Shown here one piece after another: positions 12,454-24,560 of a stretch of 64,000 bases of DNA. Numbering within the stretch: the first letter of the stretch is position 1; each line of letters begins with the position of its first letter. The stretch comes from Pseudofabraea citricarpa (taxonomy: Eukaryota > Ascomycota > Leotiomycetes > Helotiales > Dermateaceae). The position numbers and the translations under genes were made by a program. The stretch spans positions 1,116,001 through 1,180,000 of the forward strand of contig JAPWGK010000015.1 of assembly GCA_029641185.1 (NCBI GenBank). Direction: 5' to 3'. Under the pieces are notes generated by a model. It was not told where the DNA came from. It was given only the letters and a program-made list of their open reading frames with translations, and searched no databases.

Positions 12454-12870
12454 CACTCGCAGGCTGGCGACAGCATATACACCGAGAACAACCAAGAAGT
12501 ATCTCTTGAAGAAGCAGTGTCTCTGAGAGAGGTAGTACCTCTATGGAGGAGTACCTGTGGAGGAGTACTTGTGGAGGAAGCAATAGTTTGAAGTTGTGTC
12601 AACAATCAGAAGTAAAAAAAAAACAGAAATGGCACTTGCACACCAGCAATAATACGAGTACTCGCAACGACTGAGAATTATTTCTCGAAGAAACAGTGTC
12701 TCTGAAAGAAGTAGTACCTCCGCAGGGAGGAGTGCTTGTGGGAGAAACAGTAGCTCGACGCTATATCAACAACCAGAAGTAAAACACAGAAATGGCACTC
12801 GCAGACTGGCAACAGCATATACACTGACAACAACTAAGAAGCCTTTCTTGAAGAAGCAGCAGGACTGCTC
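12454..12870. repeat. diverged tandem repeat, unit about 165-180 bp
   Basis: Successive units begin at about 12454, 12633 and 12796. Each opens with a CACTCGCAGACTGGCAACAG-like stretch, followed by TTGAAGAAGCAGTGTCTCTG, a GTAGTACCTC stretch, GGAGGAGT..CTTGTGG, and CAACAATCAGAAGTAAAA. The units differ by substitutions and small indels; the third is cut short. A further diverged copy starts at about 14141. The array has no coding capacity and no transposon-like ends that I can see. Confidence 0.7.
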
Positions 12871-13838
12871 AGAACAAAACAAGACAAAATATAATTCTTA
12901 CTCATGCTCCTCTCTCTCCTCTCCCCCTCCCTATCTATATAGGGGATTTCTCCTGCCGGCACGTCCTCCATCGTTGGTAGTGGTGGTGATGGTGGTGATG
13001 GTTGTGGTGGTTGTGGTGGTTCCTGGCCTTGAAGATGTGATGTTGGATCCCTTTCCCTCTCATGTCAAAAGGAGAAGGCACAACAGTTTCGCCTAACTAC
13101 CTGGTGGAGCATTGCCCGACAACATATTTCAAGCTACGTTTACAAAATATTTACCAAGAAATGTATCATTTTACATGGCCTTTTCTCTCTTTTTTCTTTT
13201 GGGTATTCTCGTTGTTCCGTACATATTTTAGCACGTATCACCAATAGACCAATCTGAATAACAGGTCATGATAACTTCGAATGACTTTCGAGTACTCTAC
13301 AAATTATTGATGTTTACTAATCTGCAGCTGGACTGCCTTTTCTTTTTTTAAAAAAAAAGAAGAAAAAAAAGAAAAGAAAACTACGTTTAGAACACTTGTT
13401 ATATTAATTTATAAGCCAAGTTTAAGAGCTTACTTTCACAACCACCAGTGGGGTTTTATCATTGGATTCCTTAATTCTTGATTCCAGTGACAGAGGAATA
13501 ACGGGTGCTAGGGAGATCAATTTCTTTTCAAGACGTTTATTGTTTGATATCTAATTTTTACGCTGTGGTAATTCAACGTCGTATCAATCTACCGGCTATC
13601 TGTCCGGAAACCCAAGTCCCATAATGTATTTCTCTATGAGCACAAGTCTAGCCGTTCCATAGACACGCCTCATGCCGTCCTAGCTAGATCCTCAAAGACC
13701 CAAATCGCTATGCTTTTCTTCTTCTCATTCCCATCCAGAGATACTATCGCCTTGATCCACAAGATTTCCACCCCAGTACAGCCTTGCTTAATCAAGAATA
13801 GCGTTTCCATCTGCCATGTTAATGATTGGTGGTGATGA
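12871..13838. other. non-coding, with GGT-rich tract and A/T palindrome
   Basis: A pyrimidine-rich stretch (12900-12945) is followed by a GGT/GGTGAT-rich tract (12975-13025). The words CAGTTTCGCCTA and GAGCATTGCCC (13085-13120) recur at 11565 and 14460-14490, so this stretch belongs to the same dispersed repeat family. A long T/A palindrome lies at about 13338-13380. No gene was recognised. Confidence 0.5.
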
Positions 13839-14169
13839 CTCTCTCACCTCTTCTGGGGTTCACATGACTGGCTGTGCTTCGGACGAGGTAGAACTTGGGC
13901 TGGACATCAAGGATCTTCGAGTTATCAAGGATCTTCAAGACCCCCACAGCGCAATCCGCCTGGAGGTTCTGCTGGTCGTCGCGGTCCTGAGCCACCTTCT
14001 GAACACGCTCAAATTTCAGAAAGCATTCAAAGAATGAGAACAGAATCTTGGCCTGCTATGCCATCGATGCCACAAGCTATGCAGCAACTTACTGTCGGTG
14101 GGCCGGTAGAACTGCTGAAAGTCAAACGCAAAATAAAGGCACCTACAGACTGGCAACAGCATGTGCAGT
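13839..14169 (+). pseudogene. possible coding relic, Gly/Pro/Ser-rich
   Basis: A frame without an ATG is open for about 110 codons and encodes protein-like low-complexity sequence: GHQGSS and YQGSSRPPQRNPPGG, then GRRGPEPPSE and ESWPAMPSMPQAMQQ. It ends inside the repeat copy starting at 14141. It has no start codon or donor that I trust and lies between repeat copies. It may be a fragment of a gene carried or cut by the repeats. The parent gene is not recognised and chance is possible. Confidence 0.25.
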
Positions 14170-14530
14170 GACAACAGAATGTTTACTGACAGCAGAATGA
14201 GCACTGACAACAGTACATATACACTGACAACAGCATATATGCTAACAACTAAAAAGTCTTTGTAGAGGAATCATCTCCGAAAAAAGTAATATTTTGAAAC
14301 CTCCTCCAAGGGAGGCTGCCTGGCAAGCTCTCCATTCCTACCAGTGTAGCATATCTCGCCGAAATTGATCTCCTCCATCGTATCTGGTGGATTGATGGAC
14401 TGGAGATATGTGGTGTTAAAATTTCCTTCTCCCCAAGCTACAAAATTGGAAGGCACCTCGCGTTCCGCCTAGCCAGAGCACTGCCCAACCACATCTCTCA
14501 TACTGCGTTTATGGATCACTCCATGGGAAA
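14141..14530. repeat. diverged copy of the 12.4-13.1 kb repeat
   Basis: It opens with CAGACTGGCAACAGCATG, as in the 12796 unit, then contains four short CACTGACAACAG-type iterations (14165-14245). It continues with AACTAAAAAGTCTTTG and later TTCCGCCTAGCCAGAGCACT and CATACTGCGTTTA, which parallel 13090-13140. It is therefore a second, more divergent copy of a composite element about 1.3 kb away. Confidence 0.6.
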
Positions 14531-15520
14531 TGCTTCTCAAGGATCTTGCATGGGACGATATTCTTTCCTCTACAGCTTATTGTACACACATTGGCACATA
14601 TACTCCAGAAGCACGTCGTAGATTGGATTGTCTAGTAGTAGAGCATCGGATGTTTTACAGTGAAGCATCCGCAAGTTTTGCAAAAACTCTGATCATGTGG
14701 ACCCCGGTATTGAAGGTCTAGACGTTCAACATCAATTTGTTCCAGAAGCCTATCATGGTTCTCGGCTCGACCTCACCCTCCACCCTTCGCTCTTTTGAAC
14801 TTATGCCTTCTATTACACGCTCTTTAGTAATTTCATGATTTTTTGTTTTCGATTACCATGCGAATTCTAGTTTCTATTGTCTCAGAGAAGCTCTTTTTCA
14901 TTTAGACCATCTTAGATCTCGAGTATTACAATACTTTTTATCTTGACCTGAAAGCTTATATCAACTCCGTTCGAAAACCAATACTTAATATTATTGTAAT
15001 TATTGTTGCCAGTTAGCAAGTAAGTTTTTACTTTCTTACTATCTTGTAGCCCACTCTTTTTTATAATTAGCTAGTCTGACCTTTCATTCTTCATGTTATC
15101 TAAAACTCAGATCAGAGAAGCAATTTGTTTATTCTCTGCGAAAATAGTACTATATTAGGCTATGGTTAGATCCTTATTGATTTAAACACTCTTTTAGATT
15201 TAGCACGAGGAAAAACCAGGATTGGAATAGCGATGATCAGGTCTGTTTTACCGAGCATGCTGCGGGAAAGGTAGCCTCGATGCCTTCGCTAAAACCAGCT
15301 ATCGATATTTCTGACAGTGAAGTATGAACCACAGAACAAAGAGAAACTTCCACGTGAGAGACATTCAGGCAGCAAGCTAGCTATCTTATCAACTCTGGGT
15401 GCCTGGGTACTTACTAGCGTGAAAACTGATGTGATTTCAACATTTATAATCCGAGAGGCGGAAGAAACCTTTAACTTCCAACAACATCACCAACAACATC
15501 AATTCACCAGACAGCTGAAA
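14531..15520. other. intergenic, no gene recognised
   Basis: Mostly AT-rich, without long open frames of protein-like composition. The right end (about 15300-15520) is the leader of the next gene and contains CAACATCACCAACAACATC, a CAA-rich 5' leader typical of fungal mRNAs. Confidence 0.55.
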
Positions 15521-16140
15521 ATGAACAACATCATCACTTACACTGCCCCAGATGGAGAGCTGAGGCAATACGAGTTCATCCCGAAGCCCCCTTCTTTGGA
15601 GGACTTTGATAAGTTAGATCGTCCCGACCCCCCTGAACCCTCCAAGCGTACGAACCCAAGCCAATGAACATTACAGTGGACGCTAACTCATATCTACAGA
15701 AGCCGAAAATATGCAGAAGGAGCAATCATCTGCACCAGAGGAGAATTCACCTGCGCCAGAGGAGGAAGAAGATGCCAGTGATGAAGCCTTTTTCCGGGAC
15801 CGAGAACGAAGAAGCAAGGGTAAGTAGCTGACCTTTCCTCCAGAACCATTGTCTGCTTGGCACCTGAGAAACAGTGGCGCTTGTTGTCGATCAACAATTG
15901 TCGGGCATGTTACTGATACTTGTGATATTGGCAGAACTTGACGCCGAGGTCGCTGAGAAGAGTACCCATATTGATCTCGCAGAAGGAGAAGAGCCAACCG
16001 ATGAAATGATAGCCACGATTTTGGCTGAAGCAAAGGCATATGCCAAGGTTAGAAGGGAATGGGCCAAGAAGGAGATAAAGAGAGAAGAGAAGCGCGGAAG
16101 CGATAAAGATTATGATGAGCAAATCAAGAAACTAGGCTGA
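15521..16140 (+). CDS. small acidic/charged protein, unknown function
   Basis: Three exons: 15521-15647, 15700-15819 and 15935-16140, with introns of 52 and 115 bp that keep phase; total 150 residues. The first exon (MNNIITYTAPDGELRQYEF, then a Pro/Asp-rich stretch) leads into an acidic linker and an RDRERRSK segment. The last exon is Glu/Lys-rich and probably helical, ending DEQIKKLG. An upstream ATG at 15317 is in frame, but the 15521 start has a CAA-rich leader and is preferred. I do not recognise the family. It is convergent with the next gene, 160 bp away. Confidence 0.6.
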
Positions 16141-16300
16141 TGTCTTGGGCGCAAGAACCAGAACTAGACTCTCAATAATAAATGACGTTGAGATTTCCAT
16201 TAAAAGTGCCAGCAGCAAGTGATGTGAATTGCAACACGGAGCTATGTTCCAACAGAGTCTAACAGCTGGAAAGCAACAGAACATCGAAATTGTGACCCTC

Positions 16301-17380
16301 TCAATCAGTGGCAAACTTCCTGACCAGACTCTCAAAAGTCCTAAACTGCTTCATCGCCATCTTTCCCCAACTCTCCGAATCGTCTTCAAACTTTTCAAAC
16401 AGTATATCTGCAGCCCGTCTATCATTCGCGTCGAGTGGTGATTTTGCAGCTGCCGTCAGAATGCTTTCAATACGACGCTCCCCGATGGTTCGTCCAGTGC
16501 TCAAGAGCCACCGCATTCGGCTGTCCTCATAATCCCATCTCTTCTCAATATCCGGTATAGCATTTTCTATTTGCATGACGCTCGATCCAACTTCTTCGAA
16601 TTTTGTCACAAGACGCAGTGCAGCCTTTTGCATCTTCTGGCTTTCTTGGAATTTCGTCGAGAAAGCCATCTTCGAGACAATCTCCTTCCGTCCCTCTTGT
16701 TCTGATGGTGCCTCAGATGTGGCCTCATATGCTTTCCGAAACGCAGCTAAGAAGTCCGAATCGTTCTTCTCCCTGGGATCATCAGTATCACTTGGCTAAC
16801 AAGCCCAAGGAAAACCCACGCCGCGTTACTCAATGCTTTCAACTTCTGCCCCAGAGCTTCTTGGTCCCTCTCAACAAGACGTGTAAACCTCGACAGATAC
16901 TCGCTAGCTTCTTTGGCCATCGTCTTCTTCTTGTCATTGTCAACCGAGACAATCTTACGGAACTGTCTGTTCATGTGCAGATCAGTATCATACACAGATC
17001 ATGGAATCACGATACCCACTGGTTCTCTGCTCTGCCTTCATCCTCTTCATACTCCATGCCTCTGGACGGTCTCGCAGGCTCAGACTTCCGAGAAGCCTTT
17101 GGCTTCACGCGCTGCTTGACACCTTGCTCAGGTGTCACAAAACCCCCCTCGCTCTGCTCGTCTTCGGGGTCGAAGGAATTTGAGCCAGCATGCATTGTGT
17201 GGGAGTCAATCGTAACCTTGCGCGTCTTGCTCAATGGAGCCATAGCTGCACCTGTGTTTTGTATTTAACATAAAAAATCAAGGGCGGTTCTCAGATATCC
17301 TGCAGAGAGCAGGAAATAGAAGAAAGTGCAGAAATAGAAGACTCACCATCGGATTTGCGCTTATTGGCTGGTCTTGACAT
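16301..17380 (-). CDS. coiled-coil-like protein, unknown function
   Basis: Four exons, 17380-17347, 17251-17016, 16962-16820 and 16772-16301, keep one frame across introns of 95, 53 and 47 bp and give 294 residues. The N-terminal 90 residues are basic then acidic and disordered (MSRPANKRKSD; a PEDEQSEGG stretch). The remainder is Lys/Glu-rich helical sequence (DNDKKKTMAKEASEYLSR; KFQESQKMQKAALRLVTKFE), likely a coiled coil, ending RTFESLVRKFATD. The basic start and helical body could suit a nuclear or chromosome-associated protein, but this is a guess and no family was recognised. Confidence 0.65.
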
Positions 17381-18467
17381 CTTGACTTGTCCACTGTGTA
17401 CTGTTGTGGTTTGAAGGTGAGTCGATCGAGCCCGGTGACTCGTGGGTGTCTTAGGCTTGTAGGTGATGGCTTATAAGATGGAAGTGTACTTGGAAATTGT
17501 ACAAATAGCTCCATCAACGTACCTGCCGTTTGGGATCTGAGTCTGTTATCACGTGCTGTAACTGGATGGAGACCATTCAGTGCCGCTTTGGTCAGTTAAT
17601 ACAGTGTGCCTCCCAGAATTAAGTCTTGAGAATATTCTATATGCTTTTCAGGTCCGAAATTTATGGGAGAACCATATTTTGCAACTATCCATAACTTGAA
17701 AGTAGTTATGCTGGTTAGGGAATAGTTTTCGATCCGCTTGGTTTTTGAAAATGATTTAGTGGAAAACTAAACCAGATGGATTTGCCTCTCCAGACCAGAT
17801 TGTCTCGCAACATTCATCACATGGACTTCCACAGCAATTTCATGGTAGCATAGACCTTCAATTTTACATAGAACCATATCTGATTTTTATCTGAACCCAA
17901 AAGAGATTTATTGACAACAGGAAATTAATAACCACCAGAGATTTTGAACCACCAAAATAAACCCCGAAATCTGCAATGCAAAAACCGAGAAAATATGAGA
18001 AAGCCATTAGACTGCTATTATCCAGCAAAGATATCTTACCCAACCTCTTTTACCTCCGTTGACACCATCGAAATGTGCAAATCTATCTATGAATCCTTCC
18101 TTACAATTTTCATGAAATCGTCAAGTACCATGTATTGATGCTCTAAAATCACCCCAGCCAAAGAAAGCCCGCCGAACATGTAAAAGCAAGATAGATGTTG
18201 ATCGAATAGAGAAATCTCATCCATATAAATGTTGATCTTGTGAGTATTTTGACGCCATTTTGACATTAAACGAAAAACAAATTTGAACGAGTGTGAGGAT
18301 GCTAGACGCGTACTTGTGCTTTATCCAGTTGTTTACCAGAAGATTATTAATCAGCGGATCGGATGTAGAGCGGCACCTGAAGCCCAGCCCATAGGCGGGC
18401 ATAGTAGAGGATACATGATAGAGGACGTGCAAACCGTCTTCTAGTTCTAAATTTCCGCGAGAGCTTA
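17381..18467. other. intergenic, no gene recognised
   Basis: It contains the promoter of the coiled-coil-like gene on the left and the 3' flank of the PSP1-domain gene on the right. It is AT-rich in the middle (about 17630-18130). No RNA gene or repeat was seen. Confidence 0.55.
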
Positions 18468-21385
18468 TTATCTCGTGTTCATAGAAAGACCTTGGAAGGC
18501 ACCACTAAGCCATGCGTCGTTGGGTGCCCCGAGTCCGTTCCCCTGCCTACCATACTCTGCACCTTCGTGGGCTGTTGGTCCACTGTGGGGCGAGGGAAAG
18601 CGAGCTGGCATTGAGTACTCGGTAGGTTGAGAGAAGGTGGAATAAGGATCTAAAGTTGGTAACATGTTGCCAACATAACCGCTAGGTGATGCGACATTAC
18701 GAGGCGCGGCGTTGAATGGCGAGTAGCCGTAAGTATAACCCGACGGCTGAAATGCGGTGGGAGCTGCGGAAGCTCGATCCAGAGCGGATGCGTATGGCTG
18801 GGCAAAAGAACCTTGGTAACCTCGGCTGGTCTGAGCTGTTGCGCCGTAGGATGGTGATTCGGATGGTTGCTGCTGCTGCTGCTGCGAAGGCGCCGCACGT
18901 CTCTCGTTCTGTGCGGTCCTACTAATCCCAACGGCACCAGGTCCGATACCGCTAGGGGCTTGAAGTCCTAACGAAGGGCTGGCAAAGGAAGCAGGGTTGA
19001 TAGCCGACATCCAAATCCTAGTCTTGTATACCTTGAACAGATCCGTGACAAGGGAGTTGAAGTTGATATAAGCATCAGCAAAATAGTAGAATGTGAGTTT
19101 TTTCCAGTCCCTTTTAAAGTTAGCAGTGATGGTTGACGCGGATGATGAGCATGAACTTACATCTGGAACTCCGCATCAAGAATCTCCATATGCAGACCAT
19201 GTTCCTTTACCTTCTGCATACAAACTCGCTTAGCCTTGGCCTCATTGCCCTCTTTGTCACGCAATGCCTGGATTTCATGATTCTGCGCCAGACGTTTGAT
19301 AATCTTAGGCTTGATCTCGCCAGGGTTTGGTTCTTGCATTCCGTGCTGAGTTGGAGGGCCCATACCGCCAACAGCACTACCTTGCATTCCATTAGAGGCG
19401 GCCATTAAACCAGCACCGGTGCCATCGGTATTACCCGCTGCACCCTGAGAGTACATCATCAGCCATTTGTAATGCTCCTCAGCATAATGCTCCTTCATTT
19501 CTTTAGCCGTGGCCCAGTCAATGTTATCGCGGGCAACAGTCCCAAGATCTGTGCCCCGATCGGCCTCGACGATAACAAGATCTCCTGGCTTCACTGACAA
19601 ACCAGTCCCTTCCTGGACGTAGAACACGTCGGCTCGAGAACACTTGAACAGTACGATGTACAGAAGTTGGTTGTGTCGTGGTTGAGGTACGCCGTACATG
19701 CCTCTATGCGGTGAATTGGCTCGGCCTGCGCCATATGGAGCCTGCAATCCATAAGATGGGTATGCAGATGCAGGGTAGGCAGCAGAGTTGTATGCATCGA
19801 TATTTCGAGGTAGCGCTGCGGGACCGCCAAAGTAGGATGCTGCTTCAAATCTCTGGTGTGAATATGATGCTCTCATAGATGCTTCCTCCAGAATTTGACC
19901 TCTTTTCTGATCGACAAGAGAAGGCCTACGAAATCTATCGGAGGTTTGCTCACCATGATCATTAAGGGAATAGCCAGCACCCGATCCATCCTGAAACCTG
20001 CCCTGATAGTCTTTAGGCGACAGGCTCTCCTGACCATTACTATCGTGTGCTGATAGGGGTGGCTCGCCAACAGAGCTTACAGAGCCCTGGCGTGTTGGAA
20101 CGTCTGCGAAGGAGTGGCGTCTGCTTTGGGGTATATCTCCCAAGCCGCCAAAGCCGAGAGAACTCTGCCAGTAAGCCTTCTTAACATTTTCAATCTTACG
20201 ATTCTCAAGGGAAACGTATGGAGATACTCTGTTATTCTGACCTGCAGCATACTCGCTGAGACGTCGTGCTAACGAACCCTTGTTTGTTATCTCTTGGAGC
20301 TCATTGATCTCATCGAGTTCGTCAATGGCATAGTCGGACTCTTCTGGGAGGGGCTCCTGATGACCATACCCATTATTTATTGCGAAAGCATTCGTCGTCG
20401 AGGCGCGTGGACGGATCCGCGAATTCTGATATTGCTGCTGCTGCTGTCTAAGCATGGCATTCTCACGGGCCAAGATTTCGACCATCTTCGATTCGCTGGA
20501 CTGAAGTTGTACGCCATGGTTGGAACCGTTCGTGCTATCATCGTCATCATCCTCCACCTCTTTGACTTTACCCAGTCCACCATCATTAGACATCTCACTG
20601 AGCATGCTAGGCCGTGATGGTCTGTGCTGCAGCCCTGAATGCTGCATTGGTCGCCCACGCCCTGAGAATTGAGCAGGGATTCCAGGAGGGGCTGGACCAG
20701 CCGCAGTTGAATCTGGATCCAGCTGTCCAACCGAGTAGGACTGTGATCGATAAGTCTTTGGGGTAGGATGGAGAGGAATGGCAAATGGGATAGTAGTATT
20801 TGGTACTTGATCCCGTGCATATGGACTCTGCATGAGGTTGTTGTTCTCGTTTGGGAAGAAGCCATTTCCCGCAGAGCCTGGTGGATAGATGGAGGTAGGC
20901 GAGGGTAAAACTTCCGTCAGACGCGAGGGTGGTTCCTTGCGGGAATCGTTATTCCAGATTCCAGTTCCCCAGGGAAACGCCGTTGCACCTGTATGACCGC
21001 GAGTTACTCCCGAAGTAGCCGAGGCTTGACTATGAGGAGCCCAGGTGCCTGTTTCAATAGAGGGAGTGCTAGGGTGTGAGGTTGTGGGTGACATAGTACT
21101 GCTTGCAAAAGAGCTCTTCCGTGGCTGAGCATTGGATTGAGATATATCATTCAACCACGATGCTCGGCGGGCGGGTTTCTGAGGCTGAATATTTGGTTGG
21201 CGATGATCTTGACGGTTAGTATCTGCTTCGTCGTCAGAGCTGGCAAGGGCTTCAGAATCAGGCGTGGATCGTCGCGCATTAAACTTATCAAGTAATATCG
21301 AAGGATTACTTGAGGTCATGGAAGAGGCGCTGGACGGTCCATTCTTGATGCCAGCTGACATGCTCTTGGTTCCGTTTGAGGTCAT
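18468..21385 (-). CDS. PSP1 C-terminal-domain protein
   Basis: Exon 1 runs 21385-19161 and exon 2 19110-18468 (50-bp intron, donor GTAAGT), giving about 955 residues. The long N-terminal part is Ser/Pro/Gln-rich and disordered. The PSP1 C-terminal domain follows: LYIVLFKCSRADVFYVQEG, PGDLVIVEADRGTDLG, KIIKRLAQNHEIQALRDKE, then DWKKLTFYYFADAYINF after the intron. A Gln/Ser/Pro-rich tail ends the protein. Yeast PSP1 suppresses DNA polymerase alpha mutations in high copy; the biochemical role is poorly defined. The first ATG in frame is at 21385. The frame is open to 21421 and preceded by TTAATAG, which could be an acceptor, so a further 5' exon is possible. Confidence 0.87.
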
Positions 21386-24300
21386 TTTTCTTGAAGGCGT
21401 TGCCCTGGTAGTTTCCGACAACTATTAAGTCAGACCCTGAAAGACGGCTCAATCCGAGAGACGTCGATGCAATTATCAGCAGTGCTAAACGAAGTAACAG
21501 TGCGCAGACTACGGTGGTTGAAGTGGTTTGTTTATGCCTATGATTGGGGCGAAATCTGCAAATCCGTTTCGCCTCACAGATTGTGGGCGAAGAGAATCTG
21601 TTGGGTGAATAGTACTCAACCAAGATTGGCTTGCTTGGGTATCGTAAATCAATCTTTTTCTATCCGTACCCAAACTCAAGACTGGTTGTAAATAAATGGA
21701 AATAATGTACAGGTTCAGGGCACTTTTCGTTGGGTATACTTTTATCTGAAAGAATCTAATAAGTCAGCTAGGAACCAGAGGTATGTGTGCACTATCTTGA
21801 AAGCCGCAAGACCAATATTTCGAGACTCCTTGAAACTCTGGACTCAAAGAAAAGATCATGCCAGAGGTCGAAAGGCTTGGGCTACATGGGCCCAGATAAC
21901 TCGGCCGAACAATTCAATGAAGGTGAACAGCATTGCGAAAGCACACGAAGTGCGATCTGAATTGTGCCAATGAGGCCACATGCAATGCCCAGCTTGACCC
22001 TTGGCCCTGTGTCGAAATAACCGGCTGCGCATGGCTATCACATCGCGCGATCCTCCTGAACGAAATAGGCAAATAACAGACGTACCACGCGAATTCTCGA
22101 ATGACCGTATAGAACGGATAGCACGAACTGACAATAAATCGTGATGCCTAGAACTGAATTCCACGTTAGCCAATATCCATAAAAGGTGGAAGCCAACAAG
22201 CAGTTCTGTCCCGGTCCAGCTCCTCCGCAACGTTTGAACCAACAAGATGGAAAGTAGCATACATATTGTTACTTCTTCAACGAGTCGCCTCTACTACGAG
22301 GTTCGCTGCAAGCCTTCCTCCTTTCTTTGTCGCAATGTCTTGATTGTAACGCTCGTGCAGTGTCGTCTATCTCAGATGGGTCAGGCCGCTGCAGAGCAGT
22401 AGTGAGATGTGGATTCGTCTAGAGTGAGGATGGGAATGTGAACAAGGCTCTCGGTTTGCATACTCTATGCGTGGCCCATTGTTGACTTGTAAGGAGAAGG
22501 CGATGAACTGCTCTCGGAGCGTCGCCTGTGTGGACTTAAGACGCGCGAGAGAGGGGTTCTCGAGGTGCGGTGCGGTGCGATGATGATGGTGCTCGTGAGG
22601 GGACTGACTACGACGAGGCGCAAAATGCGGGGATTTGCGTTAAGCAGACCACAAAGTAACCGGCCGGACACGACTGGACTGGACTGGATGGACTAGACGC
22701 AATTCGTTGGGGGGATAGCCACACGTCAGAATGGGCCCCGCTGCAGATTGGATGAGCCGTGGCAGAGTGCAGAGTGCAGATTGTGGGCAGCTTATGGCGA
22801 TCTGGGCAGGAGGAATGAAGCAGCAGGAGCAGCAGTGGTGGTAGAAGCAGGTGAGACGTAGGAGAGAAATAAGGTAGCAGGTAAGGCCAGGCGGGCAGAT
22901 CGGGGGGGGTGAGTGGTGAGGAGGAGAAGGTGGTGGTGTTGGCGGTGGTGGTGGTGGCAGGTCGTGCGCGGGCTCTGGGAGACTGGGCGGACTGGACAGC
23001 TGGTTGGAGGAGCTGTGCAGTAGGGAGGAGGGAAATGCTAAAAAGTCTGGGGTTTTGGGCTTGCGCTGCTCTGGCTTTTTTTCGATTTGACTGGGGGGGA
23101 CGGAGGGAGTAGGGATGCTGGATGAGGTGGATGCGGTGGATGGAGGTGGATGGAGGTCGATGAAGGTGGCGGCACATTGGCTCGAGGGTGCAATAGGGCA
23201 CCACCGCGACAGGGTGCGACAGGGTGCGACAGGGTTGCTGCCAGTGAGCTTCAGCGGAGTTGGGTTGTTGCAGGGCACTACTGAGGGCAGGCCAGGAGCA
23301 GCAGGAGCAGCAGGAGCAGGGCAGGTTAGCGGGCGGGCTCGCTAAAGACCACGCCACAGCAGAAGCTGTGCAGTAGATACATACATCACCACTGCCAACC
23401 GAGACTAGTGGTTTGGTGTATTGCAATGTACGGTCCTCGACATGATGAACAGTGGGTTGTGGCCTGTGAATAATGTGCACTGTGGACTGTGATCGGGGTG
23501 AACTGTGGACACTGGCTGCGCAGCGGTGGAGATGACTCTGCTGAGGAGCTGAAGGGGAGGTTGGAGGGAGAAGCAGAGACGTAGGAATCATGCTACCGTA
23601 CGATTATTTCCCCTCTCACACCCCGTCCGCAGCAACTACCAGTCTAGCCGCTACTGCAGCTCAACTGTCTCCCTCCCTACTTATTATTACTACCCTGTAT
23701 GTACTGTATGTATGTGTGCATGTAAGTGTGTATGTGTGTGCATGTATGTATATGGATCTCCTGTATGTATGTCTTGTATGTAAATTTATGTCACTTCTAT
23801 ATACTATCCCTCTACCTATCCTATCCACTTCATCTGGATTCATCAGATGCCATGGAGCATGCCATGTCATGCCCTGCCCAGCAACAGGACATTTCTCCAG
23901 CTTGTGTCTCGTCTCTCCACACTTTCGCATGCCCGCATATCCCCAGAGGCAGTGGTAAGGCCCGCCAAGTGATACAACGCTTACACGACAATGCGGGGAA
24001 AGTTCCAATCTTCGATGCCTTTCGCGTTCCAGCCAGTAGCACTAGTCCAGAGCACAGGGAATCTGCTTTGAGCTGCTCGCAATACTCTCAAGCCATGGCA
24101 CCCATACCGTGGTTCACGTGTCAACTGCGACAACTACATCCTCTCTCGCCGGTGTCATCCCCGGAGCCAATTGACATCGTGCAGGCCGGAAGGGGAGGTT
24201 GGAAACTCTACTTGGGGGCTATTTTTCAACTTTTCAGCACGCAGAGATGTCGAGGGCAGGCTTAGCAGGGAAGGCCGTCTGCTATTAAGCCGAACTAGAC

Positions 24301-24560
24301 AGCCGTTTGGTCCCATCGCCTCCATCGCCTCCGTCGGCTCTTCTGCTCGACAAACACGTCTCGGACCTCAAGTCCAGAACCGCCGCATCACTCCCACCCA
24401 GACCCATCCTGCCCGCACCGGGATCATCCATCTCGGCCGCAAAGGGATCGCTGCATAGGCAAAAAATATGCGACCTGCAGATTGCGGTGTCCTTGCTACA
24501 GAGAGAGAGCACTCCAGATCACAGTCTTCACAACCATCAACTAATAACTCTCTTTGCAAC
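21386..24560. other. long non-coding stretch with pyrimidine-rich minus strand
   Basis: About 3.2 kb. From 22.5 to 23.4 kb the plus strand is rich in GGA/GCA and the minus strand correspondingly in CT/CCA. This leaves long stop-free frames (327 and 212 codons on the minus strand) whose translations are Ser/Pro/His-rich and overlap in two frames. Short tandem words occur, such as GCGACAGGGT x3 near 23215 and GGAGCAGCA near 23290. A TATG/TGTG-rich tract lies at 23695-23780. It probably contains the PSP1 gene promoter and a long leader. No gene was recognised. Confidence 0.5.

Noticed and set aside
12056..12583. 175-codon minus-strand open frame
   Set aside because: It lies in a CA microsatellite and repeat region; its Cys/Val-rich product mirrors the repeats.
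12454..12870. Evenly spaced repeats that might suggest a CRISPR array
   Set aside because: The units are 165-180 bp, diverged throughout, with no short identical repeats and unique spacers, and this is a eukaryotic genome.
22608..23591. 327-codon open frame on the minus strand
   Set aside because: The translation is Ser/Pro/His/Cys low-complexity, a second overlapping frame is also open, and the cause is a CT/CCA-biased, stop-poor strand. No domain or splice context supports it.
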